Source of the DNA: Phymorhynchus buccinoides | Taxonomy: Eukaryota; Mollusca; Gastropoda; Neogastropoda; Raphitomidae | Assembly: GCA_017654935.2 (NCBI GenBank) | Contig: CM065690.1 | Coordinates: 39,023,742 to 39,087,741 of the forward strand | DNA length: 64,000 nt | Direction: 5' to 3' | Shown: piece after piece, positions 22,254 to 36,100 of the stretch | Numbering within the stretch: the first letter of the stretch is position 1 | Layout of the letters: each line of letters starts with the position of its first letter | The notes under the pieces: model-generated | The model's database searches: none | What the model saw: the letters and a program-made list of their open reading frames with translations, nothing else | What the model was told of the DNA's origin: nothing | Made by a program: the position numbers and the translations under genes

Positions 22254-25200
22254 AACATTGATACAAAATAACCAATGCAGCAAGAATTTGCTATGGATGA
22301 GGAGGGGGAGGGGGACCAGCCTGTGAGAACTGGCCAGGCGGAGCCCCAGCTAGGTGGTGGTGCTGATTCTCAACACGCCTTGCACGGACCCCAGCTAGGT
22401 GGTGGTGCTGATTCTCAACACGCCTTAGACGGACGCCAACTAGGTGGTAGTGCTGATTCTCAACACGCCTTGCACGGACCCCCTGCCTACTCTCCCTTTG
22501 AGTTTGATGACTACTTCAACTACCGCGTGTCGGGCATGGACTATGACCAATACTACGGCTACTACCAGAACAGTGACAGCAACAGCGAGGAAGACGGACC
22601 CCAAAACGATGCATCTGGCACTTACTCGTACAACGTCGACACTGTCGGCAGTTTGCATTCGCAGCGTTCTTACGGTGATCGATTCGATTCCGAGGGGGCC
22701 TACACTCGATTCCGGCAGAATTCCAACTCTGAGGAAGAGGATGAGGATGAGAAGGGGAAAGAGGCCAAGCTGGTGGATCCCGGGCCTTTCCTGTACAATA
22801 AACGGGTGTTCATCACTGCTCTGCCATGCTTGCTGCTGGTCCTTATCATGACAGGAGAGACGTGAGTCCATCTTGTCCTTGGTGGTGTTTTGTGTTGTAT
22901 TGCATGGGTGCAACTTTTCCTGGTAATACAAGGATTTCCTGTTTTTTTTATTTTACCAGAAAAGGAATTTCCTGTTTTTTAAACCTGTCAAACAAGATCT
23001 TTGTGTGTCTACTGTATTTTTGAAACACTTTAATATATATATAAAGCATAATTTGTATAAATTGTGGAAAACGCTTGCTAAAATACCTTCATAAATCAAT
23101 TTTATTCTTCAGCTGCAGGGGGACATTACCCTTAGACCCCAGCCTTTCATTTTTGTGTGTGTGTGTGTGTAGTTGCACCCATGGTATTGTGATGTATTGA
23201 TTGTGGCTGTGATTGTTTGGATTGCCAAAAGTAATAGTCAGTTGGAAAAAAAAACACTAACAAGTTAGGATTTTGTTTTATGTTGTTACCCTGGGTTAAA
23301 CTTAAAGGCTCCAGAGATCATCCCAACAGCCGAAGCACTTGAACACTATGGTACAAATGCACCAGGTAGGGATGAGAACATTACGTGTGTGACCGTTTTT
23401 GATTATGTAAACCCCGCCATGTGGGCAGCCACACTCCGTCTTCGGAAGATTTTGGACTGATTATATTTTGTTAGGAGCTGGCCATAGCTAAGGACAATCC
23501 CTGCATAACTATACATGTAGAACATAATAACATTTTGATGTAGCCTTGGTGTTCTAGCTTAAATGTCAATTGGTCTGACACAGCCTTATGCCAAGGCGGG
23601 TTTGATAAAAAGTCTGTACTTTCAAGTCTTTCTTTTTACTTTCAAGTCTTAGGTCTGTGAATCCAAAATTACACAGGATGATCACACATGTGACTTTTGT
23701 GAGTATGGTGGCATTTACCTGTAGTGTTTAGGGTGCGGGTCCAAGCGTTTTTTTTGTTGGTATTGAACACATGTTGAAATGGAAGCAAGGATAACACTTC
23801 CTGTTTAGATTTCAAATGCTTGCAATATTTGTGCAATCCATTTAAAACATTAAATTCATAAGTTTTTATACTAATTCGATATTAACATAAAAGTAATGCT
23901 AGCGTATAAATGACAAAAGTTTGAAAAGTTTCGAAAAGTACTTTTATTAATTTCATGAACAATTTTTCAATTATGCAATTACATGGCATGAAGACAAAAC
24001 AAAGCACACATACTCGCATAATTGATGTATGTAAAAAATAAATATGGATGATATGTTTGACAGTAAGAGTAATGCTAATGGTACTAACAAACAGAAACAG
24101 CATCAAAAACAGTTATATTTATAATTTAAAAAAAGTACTTTTTTTGTTTATCTCTTCTGGCACCATGGGCGAATACATTTGCCCAGTACATCACACTTCA
24201 CCCCCACCAAATGCAAAGACATTCACTGTCAAGTACCCTGCCGTGTGTTTGTCTACTTTCAGAGCTTATGTTAGTGGTTTTTTCGTTAAAACAATGGATG
24301 TGTACTCAAATAAAAATCGTTACTCCCCTCTTGTCAGTTGAGATGCAACGGGCAACCAAGAACATCAAAAATGGCACCAGAAGAGTTAAAGATAATTTTA
24401 AAGAGTTGAAAGATATTTTGAAATAAGGCTTTGGGAAGACTCATGTACATACATGGATGCTCCTGCTTTCAGATTGTCCTGAAATTCAGGATTTTTTTTC
24501 TTGCCTGGAGCCGGTGTCCTCGGATTATGAGAATTTGAGAAGATGCATTTTTGCTGGTTATAGAGGTCATGAAGTTTAACCAGAAGTGAAAGTGCAACGA
24601 GAAGCCTGTCAATTACATTGGAAACTGTTGTTTCCCTTCAGCTTCCAGGGGGCATTGCCCCCCGGAACCCCCAGGAGGGGCGCTGTCCCTGCACTCCGCT
24701 GGGGCCTGGGTGGCCCCTGGACCCTTGCCTTGCAGGTTTTTTTTTAATTTCCCAGGAGCACCCATATATATATGACTATGCAATTTTCTTTCAGACTGCT
24801 TTTAATTGTGACCGTTGGAAGCCTGCTGATAGCCCTCATGGCGCACAGTGGAGCAGAAGTGAGCAAAAGGTGAGAAAAAATTATGTTAGCTTGCGGTCAA
24901 TCAACAGCGTCCATTTCTCTGTGTGTGGTGTGTGCATCAACGCGTGTGCGTGTGTGTGTGTGCGTGTGTGTGTGTGTGCGTGCGCGTGCGCCTGTGGGTG
25001 TGGATGTTGGCGTGTAAGTGTACCGTATGTTATTATTGTATTGTTGTTTCTGTGCAGTCATATTTTAAAAGTTGTATATTTCCCATAGTTTTCGTGTGAC
25101 GTGCTGTTTTTATATTGTCTTAATTGATAAATGTTTTTAGTCAATTTGTGATTTTATGTATGACACTTTAATATGATGCTGTTAACTATGTGTTTTTGTT

Positions 25201-26110
25201 TTTTAGTTTTTAGTTTTTAAAAATGATTTGTAATGCATTTATATTGTTGTAAAGCGCGATGAGCCCATTGTGGGGTATCACGCTATATAAGTATCCCCTA
25301 TTATTATTATTATTAGCTGGGCAAAAAACACGGGGATTTTAAAAATGAATTTTAAATGCATCCATCGTTTAATATATCATACCTTTCAACGCTAGCCATT
25401 CCTCAGCCAAAATTTACCATTAAGCTTACCCGGGGGTAGAGAACAGATTTCGTCTGCAATATTGGTGATTTCTCTGTGACATGCATAAAATAGGGTTTAT
25501 CCTTACCTCCCAAAATGAAGAACATAAGGTCACTGGATACCAGATCTTCATTTGATGCCTTTTAGTGACATGGGTGTTATATCATTGTGGTGCCAAAAGG
25601 CGACGACAGTGACGATGAAAGGGTAAAAAAAATAAATATATATGCAAAACTTAATGATTTTCTATCTATTTGAATAGTATGCAATAAGAAAGAATGTGAA
25701 ATCAACTTTTTGCTTGTTGTAGGTCACAGCATTACTAAAGCCAACACATTTAAACGTCTGTTCTGTTTGCTTGTACTACATGTATATCAACAGTTTGAGT
25801 TATGCTGTAACTGAAGCAAATAAGATTTGATTATAATCCAAGAACAGTTTACTTTTCGTTCCTTTGAAAACTGACCGTGCATCATAATGAACTGTGGTTT
25901 GTTGCAGAAATGTGGTGGTCTTTGCTCTTCTGTTCATCCCATCTCATATTCTCGTTGTGGGCGCCGTTTTCCCCTTATTGTGGTAAGCAGAAGCAGAGTG
26001 GCACAGTGGTAGCGCGTTCGCTTCATGTCAAGTAAACCCGAGTTCGAACCTGGGTACAGGGGATTTTTTTCCTCTCATTCTACACTAGGCCTTAGCGGTC
26101 TGAACGTGGA

Positions 26111-26141
<31 letters not shown>

Positions 26142-28828
26142 CGTGTGCCCATGCACTTAGCATACGATTAAACCCAGTGGCAACGAAAAAGTTGTCATTT
26201 GGTAAAAATTCCCCCCCCCCCCCCTCCATCAGTTGACAAAAATCGCATGCAAAAAATTTTGTTAAAAAAATTGGGTGGCGCGCCTCTGGCTGCGACGCGC
26301 TCTCCAGGTGGGAGCAACCCGAATTTCACAGAGACGCCTCTGTGACTATAAAGTATCCTAATACCTAATAATACCTAATACACTATCACAGCAGCTACAG
26401 AGATCAATGGTAGAATGTACATTCGGATTTAAAGCGCATGATGTCCAAACAATGATAGACATACCCACTGTGTGTGGATTTGTGTGACTCGCTTTTTTCT
26501 TGTTTAAACTACTTCAGTTGATTTTCTTGTGATATTATCCACCGAAAGCTTTTTTGGGTCAAGATTAACCACTAAGCACTTCTTACAATACTATCAAATT
26601 GATGCGAAATAAAAAATTCAAGGTGAAATATAGTTTGCAACTTTTTTTTCTTTTTCACTAGGATTTCAGTTTAAAAAAATGTTTTAACCTGAAACTGAAC
26701 ATTATTTTTTTAAATCAGCAAAATTGACTGTAAGCATTTTGGGCCATTTTGATTTTGGTCGATCTAGTCTGGAAGTACTCTCCCTCAAGTGATGTATATT
26801 GTTTCTATTTTTGGTTCGGGGGGGGGGGGGGGGGGGGGGGGGGGTTGCCCCCCTGTACCCCATGACAGGGCTTTGACCTTGTACCCCGCCAGGGCCTGGG
26901 TGGCCCCTGAACCCCTGCCTTTCAGTTTTGTTCATTTTGGGGAGTTGAACCCATGAATGTGTGGTGTGTTGTAGGCTGTCTTGGTGGAACCTGGTGTTGG
27001 TGGCCATTGTCAACTTCTTCTGTGCACTGACCGGGGGCTGGATCATCATCCAGTTTGAGGCCTTCAGGATGGAGGAATCTTCCCTGTGTGTGGTCAGTTG
27101 TCGTGGCTTGACCACTGGTACTGGTAGAGACTGATAACTTAGCTTTGACGCATGGGTGCTTCTCTTCAGGTTATGTGCCTGAATTCAGGTGTGTGTGGTT
27201 TGTGGGGGTTTTACCGTGGCCTCTGCCTGCAGACCAGGTTTAAATAAAATTAAAGAGCTTCTTCTTCTTCTTCTTCTTCTTCTGCATTCCCAGGCCATAT
27301 GGCCATAATGGGTAAGGTACGTATGTGTCCGTTTTTCAGTTTTCACTGGTCTCCCCGCTGCGTACAGCCGACACATTCTGATTTCGGAGGAGCTCAAAGG
27401 AGAAAAATTATTTGGAAGATTTTTGTTGAAAAAAGGCAGGAGAATTGGGCCATTAAGTCAGAAAGATAGTACTAGTAGAGGATAGAAAGCAAAGGGAAAA
27501 GGCAGAGTCAAAGAGAGTGGCAGATTACAGGAAGTTACAAAGGGTCTACCTATACAGAAGATTGTTCACATTTATTTCATCCTATGCTTGCATGTTTTTC
27601 TGTCTGCAGATGGCGAGTTTACTTCTTTTAAACAAAAAAAAAAGCTTTAGCTTACTCCCACAAATCCAGGGAGGGTTGTTTTGGGTGGTGGGGGCATCCA
27701 AACCCACTAATCCAAATAGGATTCCTAATCTGGATTCAGAAAGGTGACTGCTCTGTTCACAATGAAGTCTTGTGGATGTTTCAGATTTAACATAGTTTAC
27801 AGACTAGAACTAGTAGAAGGCACATCTTGTTATGAGGTGCACCCCCAAATTTTACATGCAAATCTGATTTTGTTATTATAATTTGTTTTTATATTCGTTA
27901 TTAGTGATGTTATAAGGTGTGGGGGTCTCAGTCTGGGGGAAAAAAAAGTACTGCCTTATAGTTCGTGAAACATGGTAAGCGACATTCTCAGTCAGTGATG
28001 TTTCAAAGATAGCGATACTGTTTTCAGTCTATTCTTGTATCAGGTCAAAGCGAAACTGTTTCAATCCGTTCTTGTAAATGTTTCAGATAATAGTGACATT
28101 GTATTCAATCTACCGTATGTTTACGACTATAAGGCGATACTTTTTTCCTAGACCAAGACCTTATAATGTGACTGATAACATAGTAAGAAACTAGAACAGC
28201 AAAATCTTAATTTTGTCTAACATTTGGGGGGTGGGCCTTGTAATCAGGTGCGCCTTGTAGTCCGTAAAATACGGTAGTCATGTAAAAGTTAAAGTCATAC
28301 AGTGTAGACTGATCTCAGTCTGTTAGCGTTTTCAATCTGTTCTGCTGTGTGTTTCAGATGATAGAGCGTAGTCTGTTCACAGTCTATCCGTTTCTGTGTT
28401 CGGCTCTGGTGACCTGGGCGCTGTCAGCTGCTGTTGCCCCGTCTGCCATATCTGTCCTGTTTGTCTGCATTTGGTGAGTTGACTCTGTTTTAGTCTGATG
28501 TTGTTATGGTCGCATGGATCACCTTGTATAGCAAGTCAAGTCAAGTCAAAATTTTTATTTCCAGATGGAACATTGAATAAGCAAATGATATACTTTTTTT
28601 CATCACTTTAGTTACAGAGGCGTCTCTGAAATTCGGGTTGCTCCCACCTGGAGAGCGCGTCGCAGCCAGAGGCGCGCCACCCAATTTATAATTTAAAAAA
28701 AAATTTGCATGCAATTTTTGTGTGACTGATGAGGAAGGAAAGGGGGTGGTGGGGGTGGTAAATTTTGACCAAATGACAACTTTTTTGTTGCCACTGGGAT
28801 TAACGTGTGCTAAGTGCATGAGCACACG

Positions 28829-28859
<31 letters not shown>

Positions 28860-31800
28860 TCCACGTTCAGACCGTAAGGTCTAGTGCAGAGTGAGAGGAA
28901 AAATCCCCTGTACCCAGGTTCGAACTCGGGTTTACTTGACACAAGGCGAACGCGTTACCTCTGTGCGACTCTACACCTTTAGCTATAGCTAAGAGCCTAG
29001 GACTTTGTTGAGCTGATTTTGGTGCATTCTCTTTGAGCATACATTCATCAGTAAGCTGATTCTGATACATTTCCCTTTGTTTGAGCTTACGTCCTTTGGA
29101 AAGCATACTGCTAACCATTCATTTTTCAACTGGTAAAAATTGGCTGGCGTATGTGTATTGTCAGTTGGCAGGTAATTCTGGTAAAGGCTGAAAAGCGTAA
29201 ATGTAAAGATAAAAAAAACCATGGCATGGGAGTAGAGATATTGCCATTGATAAACCCCAGAATTCAAGCTTTAATTTTAGCCTATTATCACTCATCATTA
29301 ACTCTTCTAGCACCATGGGCGAATATATTTGCCCATGACGATCACTCTTCACTCCTACCAAATGCAAAGACATTTCAACTGCCAAAGCACCCTGCCATGT
29401 GTTTGTCTGTTTTTAGAGCTGTTGTCACTGCTTCTGCAATTAAAGCAATGCATTGCTCTTGTCGGTTGAGATGCAACGGACAACCAAGAACGTAAAAACA
29501 TACATGGCGCTAGAAGAGTTAATTTCATTCAGTCTGGTCCCTAATTGTGTGAAGGTGTCAGTGATCGCCGGTTGAAGTCAGATATACATGCATAAAGTAT
29601 ATTTTGTGACAACAGACATAAACCTTCCAAGCACACAATATCACACGTCTTTCACATGACACTGTTTGAAAAGGATCGCATCCCCAGTGGAGATACTGGG
29701 GGGTCTTTGTAAAAAATAGTTCCCCCACCTTCTGGAAGTTCTGTGCTTGTAACTTCCTGTAATCTGTCACTCTCTTTGACTCTGCCTTTTCCCTTTGCTT
29801 TTCTATCATCTATCATCTATTATCTTTCTGACATATTGGCCCATTCTCCTGCCTTTAAAAAAAAAAAATCTTCCAAATCATTTTTCTCCTTTGAGCTCCT
29901 CTGAAATCGGAATGTGTCGGCTGTACGCAGCGTGGAGACAAGTCAAAGCTGAAAACCGGACACATACGTACCTTACCCATTATGGCCATATGGTCTGGGA
30001 ATGCAGAAGAAGAAGAAGAAAAGGATCGCATGAAGAGGTGACAGTGTTCACTGGATCATTGCTCATAATAATCTCTATTGATGGTATTTTATTGCACAGG
30101 TTTGTGTGCCTTCAGCTGTACTTGATGCCTGCAGTGTCGTCCTTCCGGACAGTGAGTGCAACTGAGGAGGACGCAACGAGCGCTAAGCAAGATGCAGCGA
30201 GAGCTAAGGAAGATGCTGTCGACGGAAAGGAAGATTCAGCGAGCGGTACTTCTAAGGAAGAAGCAGCGAAGTCTAAGGAAGACGTGGACCTCAGTGTGGT
30301 GTCTCAGCCTACCATCATGGGTCTGATCGTGGGCTTTAGCGTCAGTGGCCCGGTCATACACATTGGACTTACCATTGCTGGGTACCACGCTTTGACTCTG
30401 TGGAGCCTGGCTTCTCTTGTAAGTTAGTGTGTGTGATGGGGGTGGGTGGGGTGGAGGTCAGTGGCTCTGCCGTACACATTGGACTTACCATTGCTGGGTA
30501 CCACGCTTTGACTCTGTGGAGCCTGGCTTCTCTTGTAAGTTAGTGTGTGATGGGGGTGGGTGGAGGTCAGTGGCTCTGCCGTACACGTTGGACTTACCAT
30601 TGCTGGGTACCACGCTTTGACTCTGTGGAGCCTGGCTTCTCTTGTAAGTTAGTGTGTGATGGGGGTGGGTGGAGGTCAGTGGCTCTGCCGTACACATTGG
30701 ACTTACCATTGCTGGGTACCACGCTTTGACTCTGTGGAGCCTGGCTTCTCTTGTAAGTTAGTGTGTGATGGGGGTGGGTGGAGGTCAGTGGCTCTGCCGT
30801 ACACAATGGACTTACCATTGCTGGGTACCACGCTTTGACTCTGTGGAGCCTGGCTTCTCTTGTAAGTTAGTGTGTGATGGGGGTGGGTGGAGGTCAGTGG
30901 CTCTGCCGTACACATTACATGGCATTTGGATACACTTGCATGTGTGTGTGTGTGTTGTCATAAAACTGAATTATTCTGAACACAAATCAAGATTTCTCAT
31001 AAAATGCATTTCTAATGTATTAACTTTTAATCCTTAAAAATCTTAATCTTTAATCTTTTTTTCATTCATAACTATAAACTGTGTGGGAGAACTATATACT
31101 AAGTGTACCTTACTAACTACTACTTACTACTTACTACTACTAAACTTACTACTACTACTACTACTACTACTATTATTCTAAGTTCACTAGTAACCGTTTG
31201 TGTTACAGGTGCTGCTAGCAGTCCTGACTTGTCTTGGACTGTTCCTGGCAACCTTGCTGAATCTCAGACAACTCTGTGACTACTTTGGTAAGAGGTTGCT
31301 GTTATTTAGTTATCTTGACTTAAGGGCCTGCTACATTACATACGATTCACTGTCAATGCGATGCGATTGTTGACTGATGTGAGTTCATGATTCACGTGAA
31401 ATTCATGTATTGAGTGTACTCTGAGTATATTAGAGCGAAAGTAGTAGAATTATTTTCAGACGGAAGTATTTCACGTGAATCATGACTCGCATCGTCACAA
31501 TCGCATCACATTGACAGCGAATCATATGTAGTGTATGCAGGCCCTTTAAAGACCCACCACGTCACGTGTCAAAATCATGGTTTTCACGTGTTTTCCCTCT
31601 TATAGCTGGTAAGAAATCTTAAGAAGTCGTCCTAACATAAGAGGGAATGTGACACAGTGACGTGGGTGGGTGGGGTGGGGGGGGGGGGGGGGGGTCTTTA
31701 AGGGAAAGAGTGTTATGCATTTTTATTGGAATATGAAAGAATAAATTTGTGTTTTCATATAGGAAAAAGAGGGTGGGAGGGAAAGGTCTGTTTTGTTGCT

Positions 31801-33075
31801 GAACACTATTATCTGTTGTTTTTCTGTCAATGAACTCAACATGAGATGTGCATGTCAGCAGTTGTGTTTGTTGTTGCTGTTAGTTCTTCTTGATTAACTC
31901 AACATGAGATGTGCATGTCAGCAGTTGTGTTTGTTGTTGCTGTTAGTTCTTGTTGTTGTTGTTGTTCTGCGTGTGTGTGGGTGTGTTTGTCTGTCTGTTT
32001 GTGTTTGTGTCTCTGTGTGTTTGTGTTTCTGTTCGTATAATTATGTCTGTGTGTTGGGAATGGTGGTGGTGGTGTTGGGAATGGTGGTGGTGGTAATCTC
32101 TCTCTGTCTGTATATGTTAAGTCAAGTCAAAATCATCTTTATTGAGGGTTAAAGAATAAGCTAACAAAGCTCTTTTTTCATCCTGTGTGTGGTGTGTGTC
32201 TGCCACAATATAAATGTTCGAACACAGTCAATTTTCCCCATACAAACAGCACTGAATGATATGTCACAGGGTGGCATCACAGACTGGTGTTACATGTGCG
32301 ATGGGGCAGCGGGGCGGGGCTGTTGCTGATGTGCTTCCCTGCCCTTCACCAACAGGGGGTGCTGTCGCACGTAGTGTTGTCCCTGCCCCTGGCAGCCTTG
32401 ACCTTCACTGCTCTGGCCTTCACCCTCAGCTTCCACAAGGGCAAGGTCAGCAGTAACGGCATGGTTTGGTGTGGATTGCTGTATTGAACTGTTGAAAACT
32501 GGTTTTATTTAGACATAAAGCTGCGGTAGCCAGTGTTAACAAGAGGAGGAGTCAATACTGAAAAAACGAAGGTCATTATACTCTTTTGTGTCATCCTTCA
32601 TTGATCGATCCTTTATTTTTGAATATACCCCAGAAATGTTGACCTCCTTTGGTTTCCCTCTGTGCATAGTTCTTAGCTTTTATAATAATACTAGTATTAT
32701 AAATTTATGATGCACTTACCTCCTGATAAAATTAGGAGCCCAAGGCGTTTACAATGACAAATATTTAAAAGTAACAGTAAAAGGCTTCATTAAAACGCCC
32801 AAAAATATTTACATAGCACTCAATTCATAAATGACACATGCACACATGCACAGACTTAACCAATTATCTACGCATCCTCCCACCTGCACAGTAACAACCA
32901 CATCTATAAACACCTATGCATGCGTGCGCGCACACTGCACACACACACACACACACACAACACACACACCACAAGTAACGTAATCTCTCACCTCCCTCAC
33001 CCTCGCCCTCGTCTCACACACACACACCCCCCCCACTCAGCCCAGCCCCCTCCCCCCCCCCACACACACACATAC

Positions 33076-33106
<31 letters not shown>

Positions 33107-36100
33107 AGTCGTTGCAAGGCCCCCCAGTCATACACAAGCATGCCCAACACATGCAAAAACAAGGAGGAGCCAAGACCAGTAGGAGCATGTAGGACATATC
33201 AGGGACTACAGTTAGACTGGAAGGTAGTTGTAAGCTTTTTTGAAAAGATGCGTTTTTAAAGAGGATTTGAATTCTGAGATTGTGGGAGCATGACGGATTG
33301 AATATCAAAGATCACTTGCTTGATTGTGATTCTCATTGTTAAGTAGAGCAGAAATTATTCATTGGACAATGGTATGATGCAGATAGGTATGCTTTATTTT
33401 GACATGAATCGTCGTTATTTACCTATACACTCTTCATTCATTTGATTTTGCAGGTATTACCATGGCTGTTGATGGCTGCACTGACTCTATTACTGCTCCT
33501 ATGGCTGAATCAACTGCCTTGGGATCTGACGTATCCTTTGCTTACATTAACTGATGATATGTACATTAATATGGATATTTGTATGATACTTTCATTCAGT
33601 CTTGGTCATTAACTCTTCTCAATATATTCGCCCAAGACAAATGTGAAAACATTCACTGCCAAGCACCCTGCCATGTGCTTGTCTATTTTCAGAGTTTATG
33701 TTACTGTTTCTTCCGTTAAAGCAACGCATGCGCAGTTGAAACAAATCGTTACTCCCTTCTTGTTGGTTGAGATGCAACGGACAACCAAGAACGTCAAAAA
33801 ATACATAGCGCTAGAAGTCCATGATAAATGCAATTTAGGTATGAGTATAAGATGCTAATCATAAGAACAACAGAATGGCACAAAGAAACTCCTTGGATCA
33901 TGATATGGAACATTTCTACATTTTGTTAGAATTCTGGATCAAAGATATTCAGGGATCACCTTCTACACAGATTGACTTATTGCAATATGTCATTGTGATA
34001 ATCAGGTTTATAATATTCGTATGTGATCGATGGTGGTTCTGCTATCAACATCATCTTCTTACTAATTGTAATGCTCTGTCTGTGTCAAGTCAAGTCAAAA
34101 TTTTATTTAAAGATGGACATTGAATAAGCAAACATACATTGTTTTCTTTTTCATCAAGCCATCTAACAAAGACAAAATGCAAACACACACGCACAATACA
34201 CAAACCATATTGCTTAATTACATAGCAAAAAGAAACACGGAACAGATAAATGTGTGTGTTATGTGTATCTGTATGTCTGACTGTGTGTCTGTGAATGTAT
34301 GCATTTGCATGTGTACTTGTATGTGTATGTGTTGCACACGAACATGCGTGTGCAGCAATTTGAGTGAAACATTTTGCAAGGCGACAACAGCAGTTTCTCT
34401 TGACCAGTGATTCAGTTACACCTTTCTGGGCAGTGTGCCTCTGAGGAGCTTCTACTGTGTGGTGGGCGCTAACTTTGTGCTGTGTGTCTTCACCATCTAC
34501 TGCTCCTGGCACGCCTCACAGACACTCTTCAGCTTTCTGCTGATGCTTCAGTGCATAGGTACAGATACTAAGATTCCCTAAAATAATAATAATAATAATA
34601 ATAATAGTACATTATATATAGCGCTTTACCTCAAATGAGCCAAAGTGCTTCGAACAATCAATTATTCAGCACCACGAAATATGTGCCCCCCAACAAAAAA
34701 AGTGTTTAAGAATGACACCAAACCAGCAACAACGCATATACAAAGCAACTCTCTCTCTCTCACACACACACACACAACACACACACACACACACAACACC
34801 GGAACATTTATCGACACCAACTCATAACAGTTATCAATTTTTATATTGCTTTTATTTCTCTTTTTGTTGTTATGCAGCAGGCCCTGTAGTTATGAGTACG
34901 AATTAGACGTTCAAAATGCTGATCAGCCCAATCGTTTTGGGAGTTTAGCCTAATTTACATACTGATCAGCGCTTTGAATGTCTATTTTGAACTCATGACT
35001 ACGGGGCCAGGGTTGCTCTTAATATTACTAGCAATTTTTATGATAATTTGTGGAGTTTTATAGGGTGTCAGATTAGATTATGAGACATTCATTTTGGGAC
35101 TTATGTCAGTATCATCATTCAGGTACAGGCTCATTCGTGTTTTTGCTTTGCATGTGACTGTGAGTATATGTGTTGCATGAAAAGTTGAATATTTTCAGAG
35201 TCCTTGGCAAACTGTACTTTGATTACATTGACTTTTAACATAATTGAAAATATTAGGAGTCTGATGGCGTATGAACATTAACCCTTTCACCGCCAAAGTC
35301 GCATTTTAGCACCACAGTGAAATAACAACACCCATGTTACTAAAAAGCATCAAATCGGGGTCTATTATCCAAAGACCCTATTGTCTTAGATTTTGGGAAG
35401 TAAGGGTATAGACCTTATTTTATATGTCACAGAAGAATCCCCAATACTGCAGATGGATTTTGGTTGTTACCTACCCAGGTAATATCAATTAATGGACATG
35501 TTTTGGCTGAAATATGGCTTGGCGGTGAAAGGGTTCAAAACACCTGAAGCCTGAAGCATCATTCAGGTACAGGGAGTTTTTGAACATTGTTTTTCTTATT
35601 TCCTTGCCCCTTTGATCGGTATTTTATTTCCTTGCCCCTTTGGTCGGTATTTTATTTCCTTGCCCCTTTGATCGGTATTTTATTTCCTTGCCCCTTTGAT
35701 CGGTATTTTATTTCCTTGCCCCTTTGATCGGTATTTTATTTCCTTGCCCCTTTGATCGGTATTTTATTTCCTTGCCCCTTTGATCGGTATTTTATTTCCT
35801 TGCCCCTTTGATCGGTATTTTATTTCCTTGCCCCTTTGATCGGTATTTTATTTCCTTGCCCCTTTGATCGGTATTTTCTAGTTGCAGTACACTTCTATTC
35901 TCAGTAAGATCTTTCTGGTCGCAATGTGTTGCAGTTCTTCATATGAACAGTTTTCTTTTACGATATGCAAAGGTAGAAAACACTCCATTAGATTCTGCAT
36001 ATATCTTCTATCAGGAATGCACCGGATCGCCTAGCTCTATGCAGAGGCACAAACCCAGAAACTTCCTAAAAAAAAAAAAAAGAACCTCCAGATTTGTTTA

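Noticed and set aside
25991..26062. A genuine tRNA gene
   Set aside because: A and B boxes are present, but the acceptor stem does not pair well by eye and a SINE body follows. A second copy with the same body confirms a SINE.
32356..32445. Short exon starting at 32356 in the second membrane-protein gene
   Set aside because: Its phase does not fit the previous exon's donor at 31288. The acceptor at 32270 restores the frame, although its pyrimidine tract is weak.
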